This document shows positions 45,472 to 55,247 of a stretch of 64,000 nt of DNA, piece by piece. Under the pieces are notes generated by a model. The model saw only the letters and a list, made by a program, of their open reading frames with translations, ran no database searches and was not told the origin of the DNA. Numbering within the stretch: the stretch's first letter is position 1; each line of letters opens with the position of its first letter. The translations under genes and the position numbers were made by a program. The stretch is from Mycobacterium gordonae. GTDB taxonomy: Bacteria; Actinomycetota; Actinomycetes; Mycobacteriales; Mycobacteriaceae. Where the stretch lies: assembly GCF_017086405.1 (NCBI RefSeq), contig NZ_CP070973.1, positions 310,001-374,000 of the forward strand. Direction: 5' to 3'.

Positions 45472-47271
45472 TCAGGTTCGGTCTGTCTTCTCGCCCGGCA
45501 GGTACTGCTGCATCTTCTGCTTGATCCCCTGCTTGATGAACCCGGCCGCATCCTCGTCACCACCGACCACCGCGTGGACCAACGACTTGGCCTGCTCGAA
45601 GGTGGCGTGCGGCGGGATGGGCGGAACGTCGGGGTCACAACGCACATCGAGCACCGTGGGGCGGTCGGCGGCCAGTGCACGCTCCCACGCCGAACCCAAT
45701 TGCGCTGCCTCGTAGAGGTTTTCACCATGCAGACCCAGGCTGCGCGCGAATGCGGCGTAGTCCACGTCCGGAAGCGTCTGGGACGCCTCGAACTTCGGTG
45801 AGTCTTCCATCGCTCGCATTTCCCACGTGACCTGATTCAGGTCGTTGTTGTGCAGAACCGCGATGATCAATCGGGGGTCGGTCCACTGCCGCCAGTACTT
45901 GGCAACGGTGATCAGCTCGGCCATGTTGTTCATCTGCATCGCCCCGTCTCCGACGAAGGCGATGCCCGGTCGGTCGGGATGAGCCCATTTCGCGCCGATG
46001 ACATACGGCACCCCCGGGCCCATGGTGGCCAGCGTTCCCGACAACGACCCACGGACGCCGGCGGTGAACTTGAGGTGGCGGGCATACCAATTCGCCGCGG
46101 ACCCCGAGTCAGCCGTGACGATGGCGTTGCTCGGCAATCGCGTCGACAGTTCGTGGAAGATCCGCATCGGATTGACGGGGTCGGCGTCGGTCATCGCCTG
46201 CCGCTGCGCGGTGTTCCACCATTTCGCAACGTGCTTCTCGACGGTCTCCCGCCACGTTCGGTCGGATTTGCGCTGAAGCAACGGAATCAATTGCTGCAAA
46301 GTAGTTTTGGCGTCGCCGACCAGATTCAGCTCATACGGGTAGCGCATGCCGATCCACTTTCCCGACCGGTCGATCTGCACCGCGCGAGCCTGGTCCAGTT
46401 TCGGCAGGAACTGAGTGTAGGGAAAGTTCGATCCGACGGTGAGCAGGGTGTCGCAGCCCATCATCAAGTGCCAGCTGGCCGTGGTGCCCAACAACCCGAT
46501 CGCCCCCGTCACCCAGGGCAGGTCATCGGGCAGCACGTCCTTGCCCAGCAAGGCTTTCGCGGCGCCGGCTCCCAACAGGTCGGCGACCTGGGTTAGTTCG
46601 TCCACACAATCGCGAGCTCCCTGCCCCACCAGCATGGCGACCTTCTCACCGGCGTTGAGCAGTTCGGCGGCCGCGCGCACCGCTGCGTCATCGGGGCTCA
46701 TGCGGGCGGGGCTCAGTCCGAGACTGGACGGAACCTGCTTGAACGCGTGCGTCGGCGGTTCATACTTCAGCTCGAACACGTCGGACGGGACGATGATGCA
46801 GGTCGGGCATCCTTCGCTCACCGCGATGCGGATCGCCCGGTCAATGAGATTCGGCAATTGCTTTGGCACGGTGCACATTTGGACATAGTCACTACAAACG
46901 TCCTTGAACAGGCTGAGTAGGTCCACTTCCTGCTGGTAGGAACCGCCCATTGCCGACCGCTCGGTCTGCCCGACGATGGCGACCACTGGGACATGGTCGA
47001 GCTTGGCGTCGTAGAGGCCGTTGAGCAGGTGAATTGCTCCGGGACCGCTCGTCGCCGCGCACACGCCGACGCTGCCGGAGAACTTGGCGAAGCCGACCGC
47101 CTCGAATGCGGCCATTTCCTCGTGACGGGCTTGCACGAACTGAGGCTGATTTCCGGCCCGCTGCCAGGCAGCGAGCAGGCCGTTGATCCCGTCACCGGGA
47201 TAACCGAAGACCTGTTTGACATTCCATTCGCGGAGTCGGGACAACAACACGTCGGCAACGGTTTCGGACAC
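45472..47271 (-). CDS. Thiamine-diphosphate-dependent enzyme, pyruvate oxidase/dehydrogenase (PoxB)-like
   Basis: The 599-residue protein has the three ThDP enzyme domains: the N-terminal site with catalytic Glu in QARHEEMAAFEAVGFAKFSG, a middle cofactor-type domain, and the C-terminal diphosphate site GDGAMQMNNMAELIT. Sequence style (FGYPGDGINGLLAAW) fits the pyruvate oxidase or pyruvate:quinone oxidoreductase group. The GTG at 47271 follows AGGAGAG. A TetR gene lies upstream in the same direction. The exact substrate is uncertain. Confidence 0.83.
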   Translation of the reverse strand: MSETVADVLLSRLREWNVKQVFGYPGDGINGLLAAWQRAGNQPQFVQARHEEMAAFEAVGFAKFSGSVGVCAATSGPGAIHLLNGLYDAKLDHVPVVAIVGQTERSAMGGSYQQEVDLLSLFKDVCSDYVQMCTVPKQLPNLIDRAIRIAVSEGCPTCIIVPSDVFELKYEPPTHAFKQVPSSLGLSPARMSPDDAAVRAAAELLNAGEKVAMLVGQGARDCVDELTQVADLLGAGAAKALLGKDVLPDDLPWVTGAIGLLGTTASWHLMMGCDTLLTVGSNFPYTQFLPKLDQARAVQIDRSGKWIGMRYPYELNLVGDAKTTLQQLIPLLQRKSDRTWRETVEKHVAKWWNTAQRQAMTDADPVNPMRIFHELSTRLPSNAIVTADSGSAANWYARHLKFTAGVRGSLSGTLATMGPGVPYVIGAKWAHPDRPGIAFVGDGAMQMNNMAELITVAKYWRQWTDPRLIIAVLHNNDLNQVTWEMRAMEDSPKFEASQTLPDVDYAAFARSLGLHGENLYEAAQLGSAWERALAADRPTVLDVRCDPDVPPIPPHATFEQAKSLVHAVVGGDEDAAGFIKQGIKQKMQQYLPGEKTDRT

Positions 47272-47426
47272 GGTCACTCTCCTGCCTGCCGGAAATCTGG
47301 CGAGAAACATTCGGGCGAGCGTCGAAAGCTGGGAAGTGTGGCTCGCGGCCGATGCTGACGCCTTACCCGTTCCGCATTGCCCGAAACGTCCGTCGCCCCG
47401 GGTCCCACCCCGATTGGGTCGCGGAA

Positions 47427-48017
47427 TTACCCGCCGATGATCGGAACGAGGTAGCGCGCGGCGTACTCGCGCACCGCCGGTTCGTCGGAGGTGTCGAGGC
47501 GGTCGGTGGGAAACACGATGATACCCACGGCGACGCGCAACAGAATGTCTGCGATGTTGGCCAGGTCGGCGTCCGGGATGTCGGCGCCGCATCGGCGGAG
47601 GGTATGGGCGATGCCGTCGGCGAACCGGCCGATCGGGAAGACGTCCGAACGTGAGAACATCCCGAACAACTCGGGTTCACTCTCGGCGATGCGCGAATAC
47701 AGCCGTGAGTCCCCGATCAGTCGCACGCCCAGTGCGAACGCCTCGACGACGGCCTCCTGCGGGCTGCGGCCCGTGGTGGACTGGTTTAACGTGGTGAAGA
47801 ACAACTCCGCCTCGCGCCGCACCACCGCTTCGAACAGCTCGTCTTTGGTAGGGAACCGCCGATAGATGGTGCTGCGACTCACTCCGGCCCGGACAGCGAC
47901 ATCTTCGATATTCGCGCGTCGCACGCCGTAGGTCTCGAAGACCGAGCGTGCGGTGTCCAGGATGGTGTCCTCGACGGACGCGGTGCTGGTGCCCGTAGCC
48001 CTCGTCGCCATGCTCAA
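47427..48017 (-). CDS. TetR-family regulator
   Basis: The 196-residue protein has a typical N-terminal helix-turn-helix (RRANIEDVAVRAGVSRSTIY) and an all-helical C-terminal domain. It is divergent from an MpaB-type oxygenase gene (121 bases apart) and upstream of the ThDP enzyme. The oxygenase is the more likely target because they share an intergenic region. Confidence 0.85.
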   Translation of the reverse strand: MSMATRATGTSTASVEDTILDTARSVFETYGVRRANIEDVAVRAGVSRSTIYRRFPTKDELFEAVVRREAELFFTTLNQSTTGRSPQEAVVEAFALGVRLIGDSRLYSRIAESEPELFGMFSRSDVFPIGRFADGIAHTLRRCGADIPDADLANIADILLRVAVGIIVFPTDRLDTSDEPAVREYAARYLVPIIGG

Positions 48018-48138
48018 CTACTACTTTCCCCCGCCCGGCAGTGACGCCGGGGAACTCACCGCTCGAAATGGTAGCGTGAAACAATAGTACGTCTTTGTGT
48101 CTCTGCTTCAACGGTGCTAGGGGGCGCCGGAGGGGATT

Positions 48139-49050
48139 GTGATGAGTACGAGTTTCGACGTCGGCGTCCGGGAAGCGACGCCGGTCGTGGACGACGTGAT
48201 CGACGACACGGCGCCTGTGCTGGGCCCGGATTCGCTGATCTGGAAGTTCTATGGCGATTACCGGACCCAGCTGTTCGGGTTCCAGCGCGTCGCCGGCACC
48301 GAGAACTGCATTGAACAGCTCGCTCAGGGCGTGCTCGATCATTCGGTGGTGTTCAGCGACACGCTGGGCCGGGCGAAGCGGACAGCGCCGCCCCTGATGA
48401 AAACCGTCTACTCTGACGACCCGCACGGCTGGGGCCGTACCGTGCGGGACTTCCACAAGCCGATCAAAGGCACCGTCCAGGACGGCTCCCGGTACCACGC
48501 TCTGAACCCGGAGCTCTTCTACTGGGCGCACGCCACGTTCGTCGACCAGGTCCTCTACAACGCCGACACCTTCATCCGGCGCCTGTCGCATGCGGAGAAG
48601 GAACAGATCTTCGACGAAAGCAAGGTCTGGTTTCGCCTGTACGGTGTCAGTGACCGGGGCCAGCCGCAAACTTACGACGAGTTCGTCGAATATTGGGACG
48701 GCATGCTCGACCGCTTCGTGCCGCACCGGACCGTTCTGTACGGCACCGGCTACATCCGCAAGGGGCTGCCGGGTCCCCGCAGGATTCCCCGCCCGATCTG
48801 GCGGATCCTGTCCGCCCCGCTGAACGCCTACGCCCGGCTGGTCATCGTCGGGACCTGTCCGCCACAGATGCGCGAAGTGTGCGGATTGGCCTGGGATGCC
48901 AAGAAGGAGAAGCGGTTTCAGCGTTTCGCTGCCGCAGTGCGGGCGTTGAATCCGCTGATCAACCGGTTACCGGTGCGGTTGGTCTACGCATCCTGGGCCG
49001 TCGACGCGTGGGCGCGGGTCGGTGTGGATCCGCGCAAGGTGAACAACTAA
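48139..49050 (+). CDS. MpaB/latex-clearing-type oxygenase family protein (DUF2236)
   Basis: The 303-residue protein has the DUF2236 pattern: [55 protein letters not shown]. Members are related to heme oxygenases that cleave isoprenoid chains, but many mycobacterial copies are uncharacterised. It starts at the GTG at 48139 or ATG at 48142 after GGAGGGG. Its 3' end overlaps rpsR2 by four bases in convergent orientation. Confidence 0.8.
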   Translation: MMSTSFDVGVREATPVVDDVIDDTAPVLGPDSLIWKFYGDYRTQLFGFQRVAGTENCIEQLAQGVLDHSVVFSDTLGRAKRTAPPLMKTVYSDDPHGWGRTVRDFHKPIKGTVQDGSRYHALNPELFYWAHATFVDQVLYNADTFIRRLSHAEKEQIFDESKVWFRLYGVSDRGQPQTYDEFVEYWDGMLDRFVPHRTVLYGTGYIRKGLPGPRRIPRPIWRILSAPLNAYARLVIVGTCPPQMREVCGLAWDAKKEKRFQRFAAAVRALNPLINRLPVRLVYASWAVDAWARVGVDPRKVNN

Positions 49051-49298
49051 CGGGCAGCGGTATACGGCAGCAGCGCCATCTCGCGCGCGTTCTTGATGGC
49101 CGTGGCCACCTGGCGTTGCTGTTGGACGGTCAGCCCGGTGACACGGCGGGATCGGATCTTCCCGCGCTCGGACAGAAACAACCGCAAGGTGTTCGTGTCT
49201 TTGTAGTCGACACGCTGCATCCCAAGGCTTTTCAGCATGTTCTTCTTGGCCACGGGTTGCAGGGCGGTGCGGAGCTGTCGTTTCGGTCGCGGCGCCAT
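49047..49298 (-). CDS. rpsR2: Zinc-independent 30S ribosomal protein S18 paralogue
   Basis: The 83-residue protein is an S18 ([20 protein letters not shown], then [40 protein letters not shown]) without the cysteines of the zinc-binding form. Such copies replace zinc-containing S18 during zinc shortage under Zur control. A GTG just before the ATG (49301) is an alternative start that overlaps the upstream stop. It is the second gene after a Zur box; the first, rpsN2, is broken. Confidence 0.87.
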   Translation of the reverse strand: MAPRPKRQLRTALQPVAKKNMLKSLGMQRVDYKDTNTLRLFLSERGKIRSRRVTGLTVQQQRQVATAIKNAREMALLPYTAAR

Positions 49299-49515
49299 CA
49301 CCAGCTCGCTTTTCGTACGCCGAGAAGTTGGCCGCAGTGGGCTAGCTCGCGCACCTGGACCCTGGACAACCCGAACTTCCGTAGGTGTCCGCGTGGTCGG
49401 CCGTCGATCGAATCACGGTTGCGCACCCGGACCGCACTGGCGCCACGGGGCTGGCGGGCCCACCACCTCACCGAAACCCTCTGCGCGGCCGATGACTTGG
49501 CGCACCGCTGACATG
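49298..49515 (-). pseudogene. rpsN2: Zinc-independent 30S ribosomal protein S14, 5' part lost
   Basis: The C-terminal 45 or so residues are a good S14: [46 protein letters not shown] and a stop at 49298. Upstream the similarity stops. The ATG at 49515, preceded by a strong AGAGGAGG, leads into a different frame ([14 protein letters not shown]). About 40 N-terminal codons are missing and the rest is frameshifted, so this copy cannot make S14. The ribosome site shows where the intact gene once began. Confidence 0.75.
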
Positions 49516-49566
49516 ACGGCCTCCTCTGATTGCTTGGACAAGAGCCGCGTCGGACTGTAGCTTTAA

Positions 49567-49581
49567 TGAAAATGATTTTCA
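49567..49581. promoter_or_regulatory. Zur box
   Basis: TGAAAAT-G-ATTTTCA is a perfect 15-base palindrome at 49567-49581 and matches the mycobacterial Zur operator. It lies between the rpsN2-rpsR2 genes (left) and the CobW-like gene (right), all known Zur-type targets. Zinc-loaded Zur would repress both directions. Confidence 0.9.
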
Positions 49582-49595
49582 ATAAGGGGTGAGAG

Positions 49596-50792
49596 ATGCG
49601 GACTCCGGTGCTCCTGGTAGCCGGTCAGGGCTCCAGCGATGAGGTGACCGGGACACTGTTGCGGCGAGCGGGAACGGCCGTGGTCGAGCACCGGTTCGAC
49701 GGTCAGGTGGTCCGCCGCACCGTCATCACCTTGGACCATGGTGAGTTGCGCACCTACGAGGAAGCGCTGGAGTTGGCGCACGGGTGCCTGTCCTGCACCA
49801 TCCGCAACGATCTGCTGGTGCTGCTACGCAAGCTGCATCGACGCTCCAACGTGGACCGCATCGTCGTGCACTTGGCGTCGTGGCTGGAGCCCGAACCGGT
49901 CTGCTGGGCTATCAACCACGTCAGGGTTCGGGTCGGTCCCGGCTATTCGGACGGACCCGCCGCGCTTGACGTGCGGATCGCCGGGGTGGTGACATGCGTG
50001 GATGCCGACAGTTGGCTGGAGCAATCACTCGGCGACGACATCCTGCCGGACGGACGGACGGTGGCTCAGGCCGCCGTCGGGCAAGCAGAGTTCGCCGACC
50101 TGGTGGTGCTGACGCGTCCCGAGCCGGTCACGTTGGCGGTGCTGCGTCGCCTTGCGCCCCGGGCGCGCATCACCGTTGGCAGCGATCGCGTCGAACTGGC
50201 ACTGGCAAACCTGGACGAGCAGTCACGGCGGGGCCGTACTGACCATCCGCACGGACCGCTGCTGGCGGGATTGCCGCCGCTGGCTCCCGACGGCGGAGTC
50301 AGCCTCGTCGAATTCAATGCGCGCCGCCCGTTCCACCCCGAGCGTCTGCATGCCGCGGTAGATACGTTGCTCGACGGTGTGGTTCGCACCCGCGGGCGGC
50401 TGTGGCTGGCCAACCGACCTGACCAGGTGATGTGGCTGGAGTCGGCCGGCGGCGGTCTACGGGTCGCGTCGGCCGGGAAGTGGCTGGCGGCCATGACCCA
50501 GTCGGAGGCCGCCTACGCCGACCGGGAGCGCCGTTTGTTCGCCGATCTGATGTGGGAATACCAGCACGGCGATCGGCACACCGCGATGACGGTGCTCGTC
50601 TGCGGCGCCGATCCCGCCGACGTCACAAATGCGTTGAATGCCGCCCTGCTGACGGACACCGAAATGGCTGATCCAAATTCCTGGAGCGGCTACCAGGACC
50701 CGTTCGGTGACTGGCACCAGGATCCGTGCCACGAGCTGCCGGACGAGGCGGGGGAGTTCTCGGCGCACCGCAACGACGGGCGCAGCGGATGA
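49596..50792 (+). CDS. CobW/COG0523-like protein of the Zur regulon (Rv0106-like)
   Basis: The 398-residue protein has the same length as Rv0106 and the family metal motif [13 protein letters not shown], with a C-terminal CobW domain ([20 protein letters not shown]). The place of the P-loop reads [11 protein letters not shown] and has no GK(S/T), so normal GTP binding is doubtful. COG0523 proteins are metal chaperones or insertases made in zinc shortage. The C-terminus is His/Cys/Asp-rich ([12 protein letters not shown]). A perfect Zur box is 14 bases upstream. Confidence 0.88.
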   Translation: MRTPVLLVAGQGSSDEVTGTLLRRAGTAVVEHRFDGQVVRRTVITLDHGELRTYEEALELAHGCLSCTIRNDLLVLLRKLHRRSNVDRIVVHLASWLEPEPVCWAINHVRVRVGPGYSDGPAALDVRIAGVVTCVDADSWLEQSLGDDILPDGRTVAQAAVGQAEFADLVVLTRPEPVTLAVLRRLAPRARITVGSDRVELALANLDEQSRRGRTDHPHGPLLAGLPPLAPDGGVSLVEFNARRPFHPERLHAAVDTLLDGVVRTRGRLWLANRPDQVMWLESAGGGLRVASAGKWLAAMTQSEAAYADRERRLFADLMWEYQHGDRHTAMTVLVCGADPADVTNALNAALLTDTEMADPNSWSGYQDPFGDWHQDPCHELPDEAGEFSAHRNDGRSG

Positions 50793-51047
50793 AGCCGGAC
50801 ATCCATCCCGACTAGCACCCGGTGGTGTTGCGGGACGCCGACGCCGGCGCGATGTTCGCGACCCGGTCCACACTGACCAGCTCCCGCAGCGTCGAGTGGA
50901 TGACGCCGGCCGGTATAGACATATCCGCTGGTGGAGGTCGAAATGTCGGCGCAATCCCATCCGTTCTGGACAGGCACGCAGCGCACCCTGGACTCTGCCG
51001 GCCGCGTGGAGCGTTTCCACCGGCGGTACGAATCGCGATCGAGATAA
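50789..51047 (+). pseudogene. rpmE2: Type B (zinc-independent) ribosomal protein L31, broken
   Basis: The ATG at 50789 overlaps the CobW stop (ATGA). It encodes MKPDIHPD, then TAG at 50813, then HPVVLRDADAGAMFATRSTL and TSSRSVEW, a clear L31 type B. The TAG stands where a Tyr codon is usual (PDYHPVV). After a scrambled stretch the L31 C-terminus appears in another frame: [31 protein letters not shown], stop at 51047. One nonsense codon and at least one frameshift make it non-functional. Confidence 0.82.
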
Positions 51048-51151
51048 CTGAAACCACGGACGCACCCGATCTTCGGATGCCATTGTGACCGTGGGTCACC
51101 ACTGTGTTTCCATGGTTGACAAAGGGTCGAAGCGATCGAGGGATGCAGCCG

Positions 51152-52039
51152 ATGAATCTCGTCTTGCAGGCGATCGATTCGGTTGCCAGCAGGTTGGCAA
51201 ACCCCGCACGGGAATCCGACCCCGACAAGCTGCGCGACGCCGTCGCGGGCAGGACCGTGCTGGTCACAGGCGCGTCCTACGGCATCGGCGAGGCGGCCGC
51301 ACGCAAGCTGGCGGCGGCTGGGGCGACCGTATTGATCGTGGCCCGTTCGGCCGACCGCCTCGAGGATGTCGCCGCCTCGATCAATACGGGCGGAGGACGG
51401 GCCGTTGTCTATCCGACCGACCTCAGCGACGAAGCCGCCGTCAGCGTGCTGACAAAACAGATCAACGAGAATCACGGTCCGCTCGACATCATCGTGAGCA
51501 ACGCGGGCAAGTCGCTGCGCCGGTCGCTGCACGAGCAGTACGACCGCCCGCACGACTTTCAGCGCACGATCGACGTCAACTATCTCGGGCCGATCTGGTT
51601 GCTGCTCGGGTTGCTGCCGGCCATGCGCGAAAACGGCGGGGGGCACCTGGTCAACGTGTCCAGCGTCGGCGTGCGGGTGGTCCCCGGGCCGCAGTGGGGG
51701 GCATACCAGGCGTCCAAAGGGGCTTTCGACCGGTGGTTGCGCAGTGTGGCACCGGAATTGCACGTCGACGGCATCGACGTGTCGACGATCTACTTCGCGC
51801 TGGTCCGCACCCGGATGATCGAACCGACGCCGCTGCTGGGTCGGTTGCCCGGACTGACACCCGACGAGGCCGCCGACGCCGTGGCGAAGGTCATCATCGA
51901 ACGGCCCCGTACCAACGAGCCGCCCTGGGTGTGGCCGGCCGAGATCGCGTCGGTGCTACTGGCCGGGCCCGCCGAACGCGCCGCCCGCTTGTGGTACAGC
52001 CGCTTCTTCGCCGAATCCGGCAGAGGAGCCCGGCCGTGA
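51152..52039 (+). CDS. Short-chain dehydrogenase/reductase
   Basis: The 295-residue classical SDR has TGASYGIGEAAARKLAAAGA, VSNAGKSLRRSL, and active-site region NVSSVGVRVVPGPQWGAYQA with the YQASK set. I use the ATG at 51152 with GAGGGA eight bases upstream; an in-frame ATG at 51143 is less well placed. Its stop overlaps the acyl-CoA synthetase start (GTGA), so the two are coupled. A long C-terminal part after the core is as in fatty acyl-CoA reductase-like SDRs. Confidence 0.83.
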   Translation: MNLVLQAIDSVASRLANPARESDPDKLRDAVAGRTVLVTGASYGIGEAAARKLAAAGATVLIVARSADRLEDVAASINTGGGRAVVYPTDLSDEAAVSVLTKQINENHGPLDIIVSNAGKSLRRSLHEQYDRPHDFQRTIDVNYLGPIWLLLGLLPAMRENGGGHLVNVSSVGVRVVPGPQWGAYQASKGAFDRWLRSVAPELHVDGIDVSTIYFALVRTRMIEPTPLLGRLPGLTPDEAADAVAKVIIERPRTNEPPWVWPAEIASVLLAGPAERAARLWYSRFFAESGRGARP

Positions 52040-53598
52040 CGGACAGCGTGATCGGCACGACGGCCCGTGCGATGCTGTCGTCGGGTCTGCTCGACCCGCC
52101 CGGCCCCGCCGTGGCACTGCGTGTGGCCCGCGAGGTCCGCCGGGGTGGGACCAATCTCTGCACCATGTTGGCCGTATCGGCGGCGCGATGGCCGCAGCGC
52201 ACCGCGATCATCGACGAGGACGGTGCGCTGAGCTACCACGAGCTGCAGTCGTTAGCCGAATCGCTGGCCGTGGAACTGCTCGATGCCGGCGTTCGGCCCG
52301 GGCAAGCGGTCGGTGTGATGGCCCGCAACGGGCGCAACTTTGTGGCGGCGGTATTCGCCGCGGCGCTGGTAGGCGTCGATGTGGTGCTGGTGAACACCGA
52401 GTTCCGCGCCGACGCCCTCGCAGGCGCGCTGGGTGCGCACCAGATCCGAACCATGTTCTGCGACAGCGAGTTCACCGATCAGATAGCGGCGACCGGGGAA
52501 CCCATCCGGATCATCGATCCGGCCACAGTCGAACCCTGCCTGGCCGTAGCGCGACCCAGGGTGGCCCGGTCCGGTCGGATGGTGTTGCTGACCTCGGGAA
52601 CCACCGGGATCCCGAAGGGAGTGCCACGCAGCCCGCACTTGAGTTCGGGAGTGGGTGTCAGTGCGACCATTCTGGCACGCACCGGCCTGCGGGTCGGCAC
52701 ACGAATCTCCCTGGCGGCACCGATGTTTCACGGCCTCGGCTTCGGCATCCTGATGATGGCCATCGCTCTGGGTGGTACCGTGCTGACCCGCCGGCGCTTC
52801 GACGCTGAAGCCGTACTGGCGCAGGCGTCGCTGCATCGCGCCGAGGCGATGAGCGCGGTGCCCATCATGCTGGCCCGGCTACTGGATCTGCCGCAACGAG
52901 TTCGGGCCCGAAACCCGTTGCCTTGCTTGAAGATTGTGATATCCAGCGGTGACCGGCTGGACCCCGGCCTGGCGCGTCGGTTCATGGACGTCTACGGGGA
53001 CGTGCTGTACAACCTGTACGGCTCGACCGAGGTGGGCATCGGGTCGCTGGCCACACCACAAGAGCTGCGCCGTTTTCCGGAGACGGTGGGCAGGCCGGTC
53101 GCCGGATGTCCGGTGCGCATCTACAACCGCAACGACCGACCGGTCGGGCCACGGGTCACCGGCCGGATATTCGTCGGCGGCGGGCTGGCCTCCGACGGCT
53201 ACACCAGCGGCGGCGGCAAGACCGTCATCGACGGGATGACGAGCACCGGGGACATGGGTTATCTCGACGAGGGCGGCCGCCTTTACATCGTCGGCCGCGA
53301 GGACGACATGATCGTCTCCGGCGGCGAGAACGTCTATCCCCGCGCTTTGGAGAACGCGCTTGCCGGACACCCCGAAGTGGCCGAGAACGCGGTCGTCGGC
53401 GTCGCCGATGCGCAGTTCGGCAAGCGCTTGGTCGCCTTCGTGGTGCCGCGGGAAGACAGTTCGCTCGACGCGCCGGCGCTGCGAGAATACCTGCGGGGCA
53501 AGGTGTCCCGATTCGAGCAGCCCAGGGACATCAACATCGTCACCAGCATCCCGCGTAATCCGGCGGGCAAGGTGGTGCGCCGGGAGCTGTCCGGCTAG
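52036..53598 (+). CDS. Acyl-CoA synthetase (FadD family)
   Basis: The 520-residue adenylate-forming enzyme has LLTSGTTGIPKGVPRSP, NLYGSTEVG, and VGREDDMIVSGGENVYP, with the catalytic lysine in NPAGKVVRREL. It activates a fatty acid to acyl-CoA. It begins at the GTG at 52036 with AGAGGAG upstream, inside the SDR stop. A paired SDR and FadD suggests reduction or modification of fatty acyl groups, possibly storage or envelope lipid. Confidence 0.86.
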   Translation: MTDSVIGTTARAMLSSGLLDPPGPAVALRVAREVRRGGTNLCTMLAVSAARWPQRTAIIDEDGALSYHELQSLAESLAVELLDAGVRPGQAVGVMARNGRNFVAAVFAAALVGVDVVLVNTEFRADALAGALGAHQIRTMFCDSEFTDQIAATGEPIRIIDPATVEPCLAVARPRVARSGRMVLLTSGTTGIPKGVPRSPHLSSGVGVSATILARTGLRVGTRISLAAPMFHGLGFGILMMAIALGGTVLTRRRFDAEAVLAQASLHRAEAMSAVPIMLARLLDLPQRVRARNPLPCLKIVISSGDRLDPGLARRFMDVYGDVLYNLYGSTEVGIGSLATPQELRRFPETVGRPVAGCPVRIYNRNDRPVGPRVTGRIFVGGGLASDGYTSGGGKTVIDGMTSTGDMGYLDEGGRLYIVGREDDMIVSGGENVYPRALENALAGHPEVAENAVVGVADAQFGKRLVAFVVPREDSSLDAPALREYLRGKVSRFEQPRDINIVTSIPRNPAGKVVRRELSG

Positions 53599-53613
53599 CG
53601 GACCCGCATACTG

Positions 53614-54990
53614 TCAATCGGGTTCGTCGTCGTCATCCTCGGGTTTCAGTGGCATTCCCGGGTGATGCATGCAGTTGGTGCGGGGCCGCCCGGAGTCCAG
53701 GTGTTTGGGTGGGCGCCATTCGGTGATGCCGTAGCTGTTGTGGCGGGTGCGGTATTTGTGGAGTTCGACCAGTCTGTTGTCGGGTCCGCAGGCCAGGGTC
53801 AGTTCGTCGATGTGGGTGCGGCGCTTGGCCATCCATCCCTCGAGATGGTGCACCTGGGTCCAGTAGCCGGGCACGGTGCAGCCGGGTCGGGTGCAGCCGC
53901 GGTCTTTGGCCAGCAGGACTAGGCGCTGTTCTGGGGAGGCCAGCCGTTTGCCGTGGTAGAGGGCCAGGGTTTTGTCTTTGTCGAAGATGGCCAGATAGTG
54001 ATGGGCCGGGGAGGCCAGCCGCAGCACGTCGGACATGGGCAGCAGGGTGCCTCCGGCGGTCAGCCCGCGTCCGGCACCGGCTTCGAGTTCGGCCAGGGTG
54101 GTGGTGACGACGATTGATGTGGGCAGCCCGTGGTGGCGGCCTAACGCGGTGGAGCTCAGCAGCATCCGCAGCCCGGCCGCAATCGCGTCGTGGCTACGTT
54201 GCGCGTGGTTGCGGGTGTCGCGGTCGACGGCGTCGGCGGGCGCCTTGCCCGCGATGACGGGCTGCTCGTCGTCGGGGTTGCACATGCCCGGGGCGCCGAG
54301 TTTGGCCACCACCGGTTCCAGGGTGGCGCGGAATTCGGGGGTGATCAACCCACGGATCTCTGACATCCCGTCGGGTTGTTGTTGGCCGAGGGTGATGCCG
54401 CGTTTGCGGGCCCGTTGAGGTTCGTCGGGGCCGTCGCCGTCGGGCATCAGGTAGTTCTGCAGCAACTTGGCGTAGTCGGCGACCTCATCGGGGCGACAGC
54501 CGGCGGCGGCTTTGCCGGCCAGGTCTGCCTCGGCGTAGTCGCGGTCGGCCGCAGCGATGGTGGTGGGCAGCTTCTTGAAGAAGGTGCGGATCACCTTGAT
54601 GTGCCCGGCCCCGATCAGGCCGCGCCGCTGTGCGGCGGCGGTGGCAGACAGCACCGGGGCCAACGGTTCCCCGGTCAGCGCGCGGCGCGGTCCCAGGTCG
54701 GCGGCGTCGGCGATGCGGCGGTCCGCCTCGTCCTTGACCACCCGCAGCACATCGGCCAGAGCTTGCCCCAGGGTTCCGCCCAATTCTGCCGGAGTCGCTT
54801 GGGCAGCAAGCTGATTGATCAACACGTTGCCAGCCACCGGCAGACGCCGGCACTCCACCTCCATTTCGCCGAGCGTCGTCATCAACTCCGGTGTGCTCAG
54901 CATGTCCGCACCGAGTTCCAACAGCCGCGACACCGACCCGCGAAGCGCACCCAACGCCTCCGCCCAATCTGCACGGGTGCTGCAACTCAT
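53614..54990 (-). mobile_element. REP13E12-type DUF222-HNH element gene
   Basis: The 458-residue protein has the DUF222 region of mycobacterial REP13E12 proteins and a C-terminal HNH nuclease pattern (RGCTRPGCTVPGYWTQVHHL, then HIDELTLACGPDNRL). These genes are repeated in mycobacterial genomes and flank sites of integration and rearrangement. The gene is intact. In M. tuberculosis a REP13E12 copy is recalled inside the neighbouring ctpA-PPE1 gap, which is different here. Element ends were not identified. Confidence 0.78.
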
Positions 54991-55063
54991 ACCCGAATTC
55001 TATTGTGGGGCACCGACAGAATGGCCGTCACGGCCTACCGGTCGCCTGTTCCGATTCGTCCGG

Positions 55064-55121
55064 CTTCAATGCTGAAGCCGTACAGGCGCAGGCGTCGTTG
55101 CACAAGGAGCCGAGGCGATGT
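55064..55121 (+). pseudogene. Fragment of an acyl-CoA synthetase gene
   Basis: These 58 bases match 52797-52851 of the intact acyl-CoA synthetase at about 80% (shared core GCTGAAGCCGTAC, GGCGCAGGCGTCG, CCGAGGCGATG), with one small insertion. No similar flanking sequence is obvious beyond it. It lies on the other side of the REP13E12-type gene and is a remnant of a second fadD copy or of a duplication. Confidence 0.5.
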
Positions 55122-55247
55122 GCCACAGGGTTCCGCGCGTGCTCGAGCCCCACCGAGAGCCTCCATCGGCTGAAGTGAACACGTTAGGTATTGCCTGCAA
55201 GCCGCCGACTCATGATCCTGGACTGAAATACGAAAGGTGGGCGACCG

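Noticed and set aside
50690..51763. Long minus-strand frame opposite the CobW end, rpmE2 remnant and SDR
   Set aside because: It is a GC-driven shadow; the plus strand encodes recognised families through the same bases.
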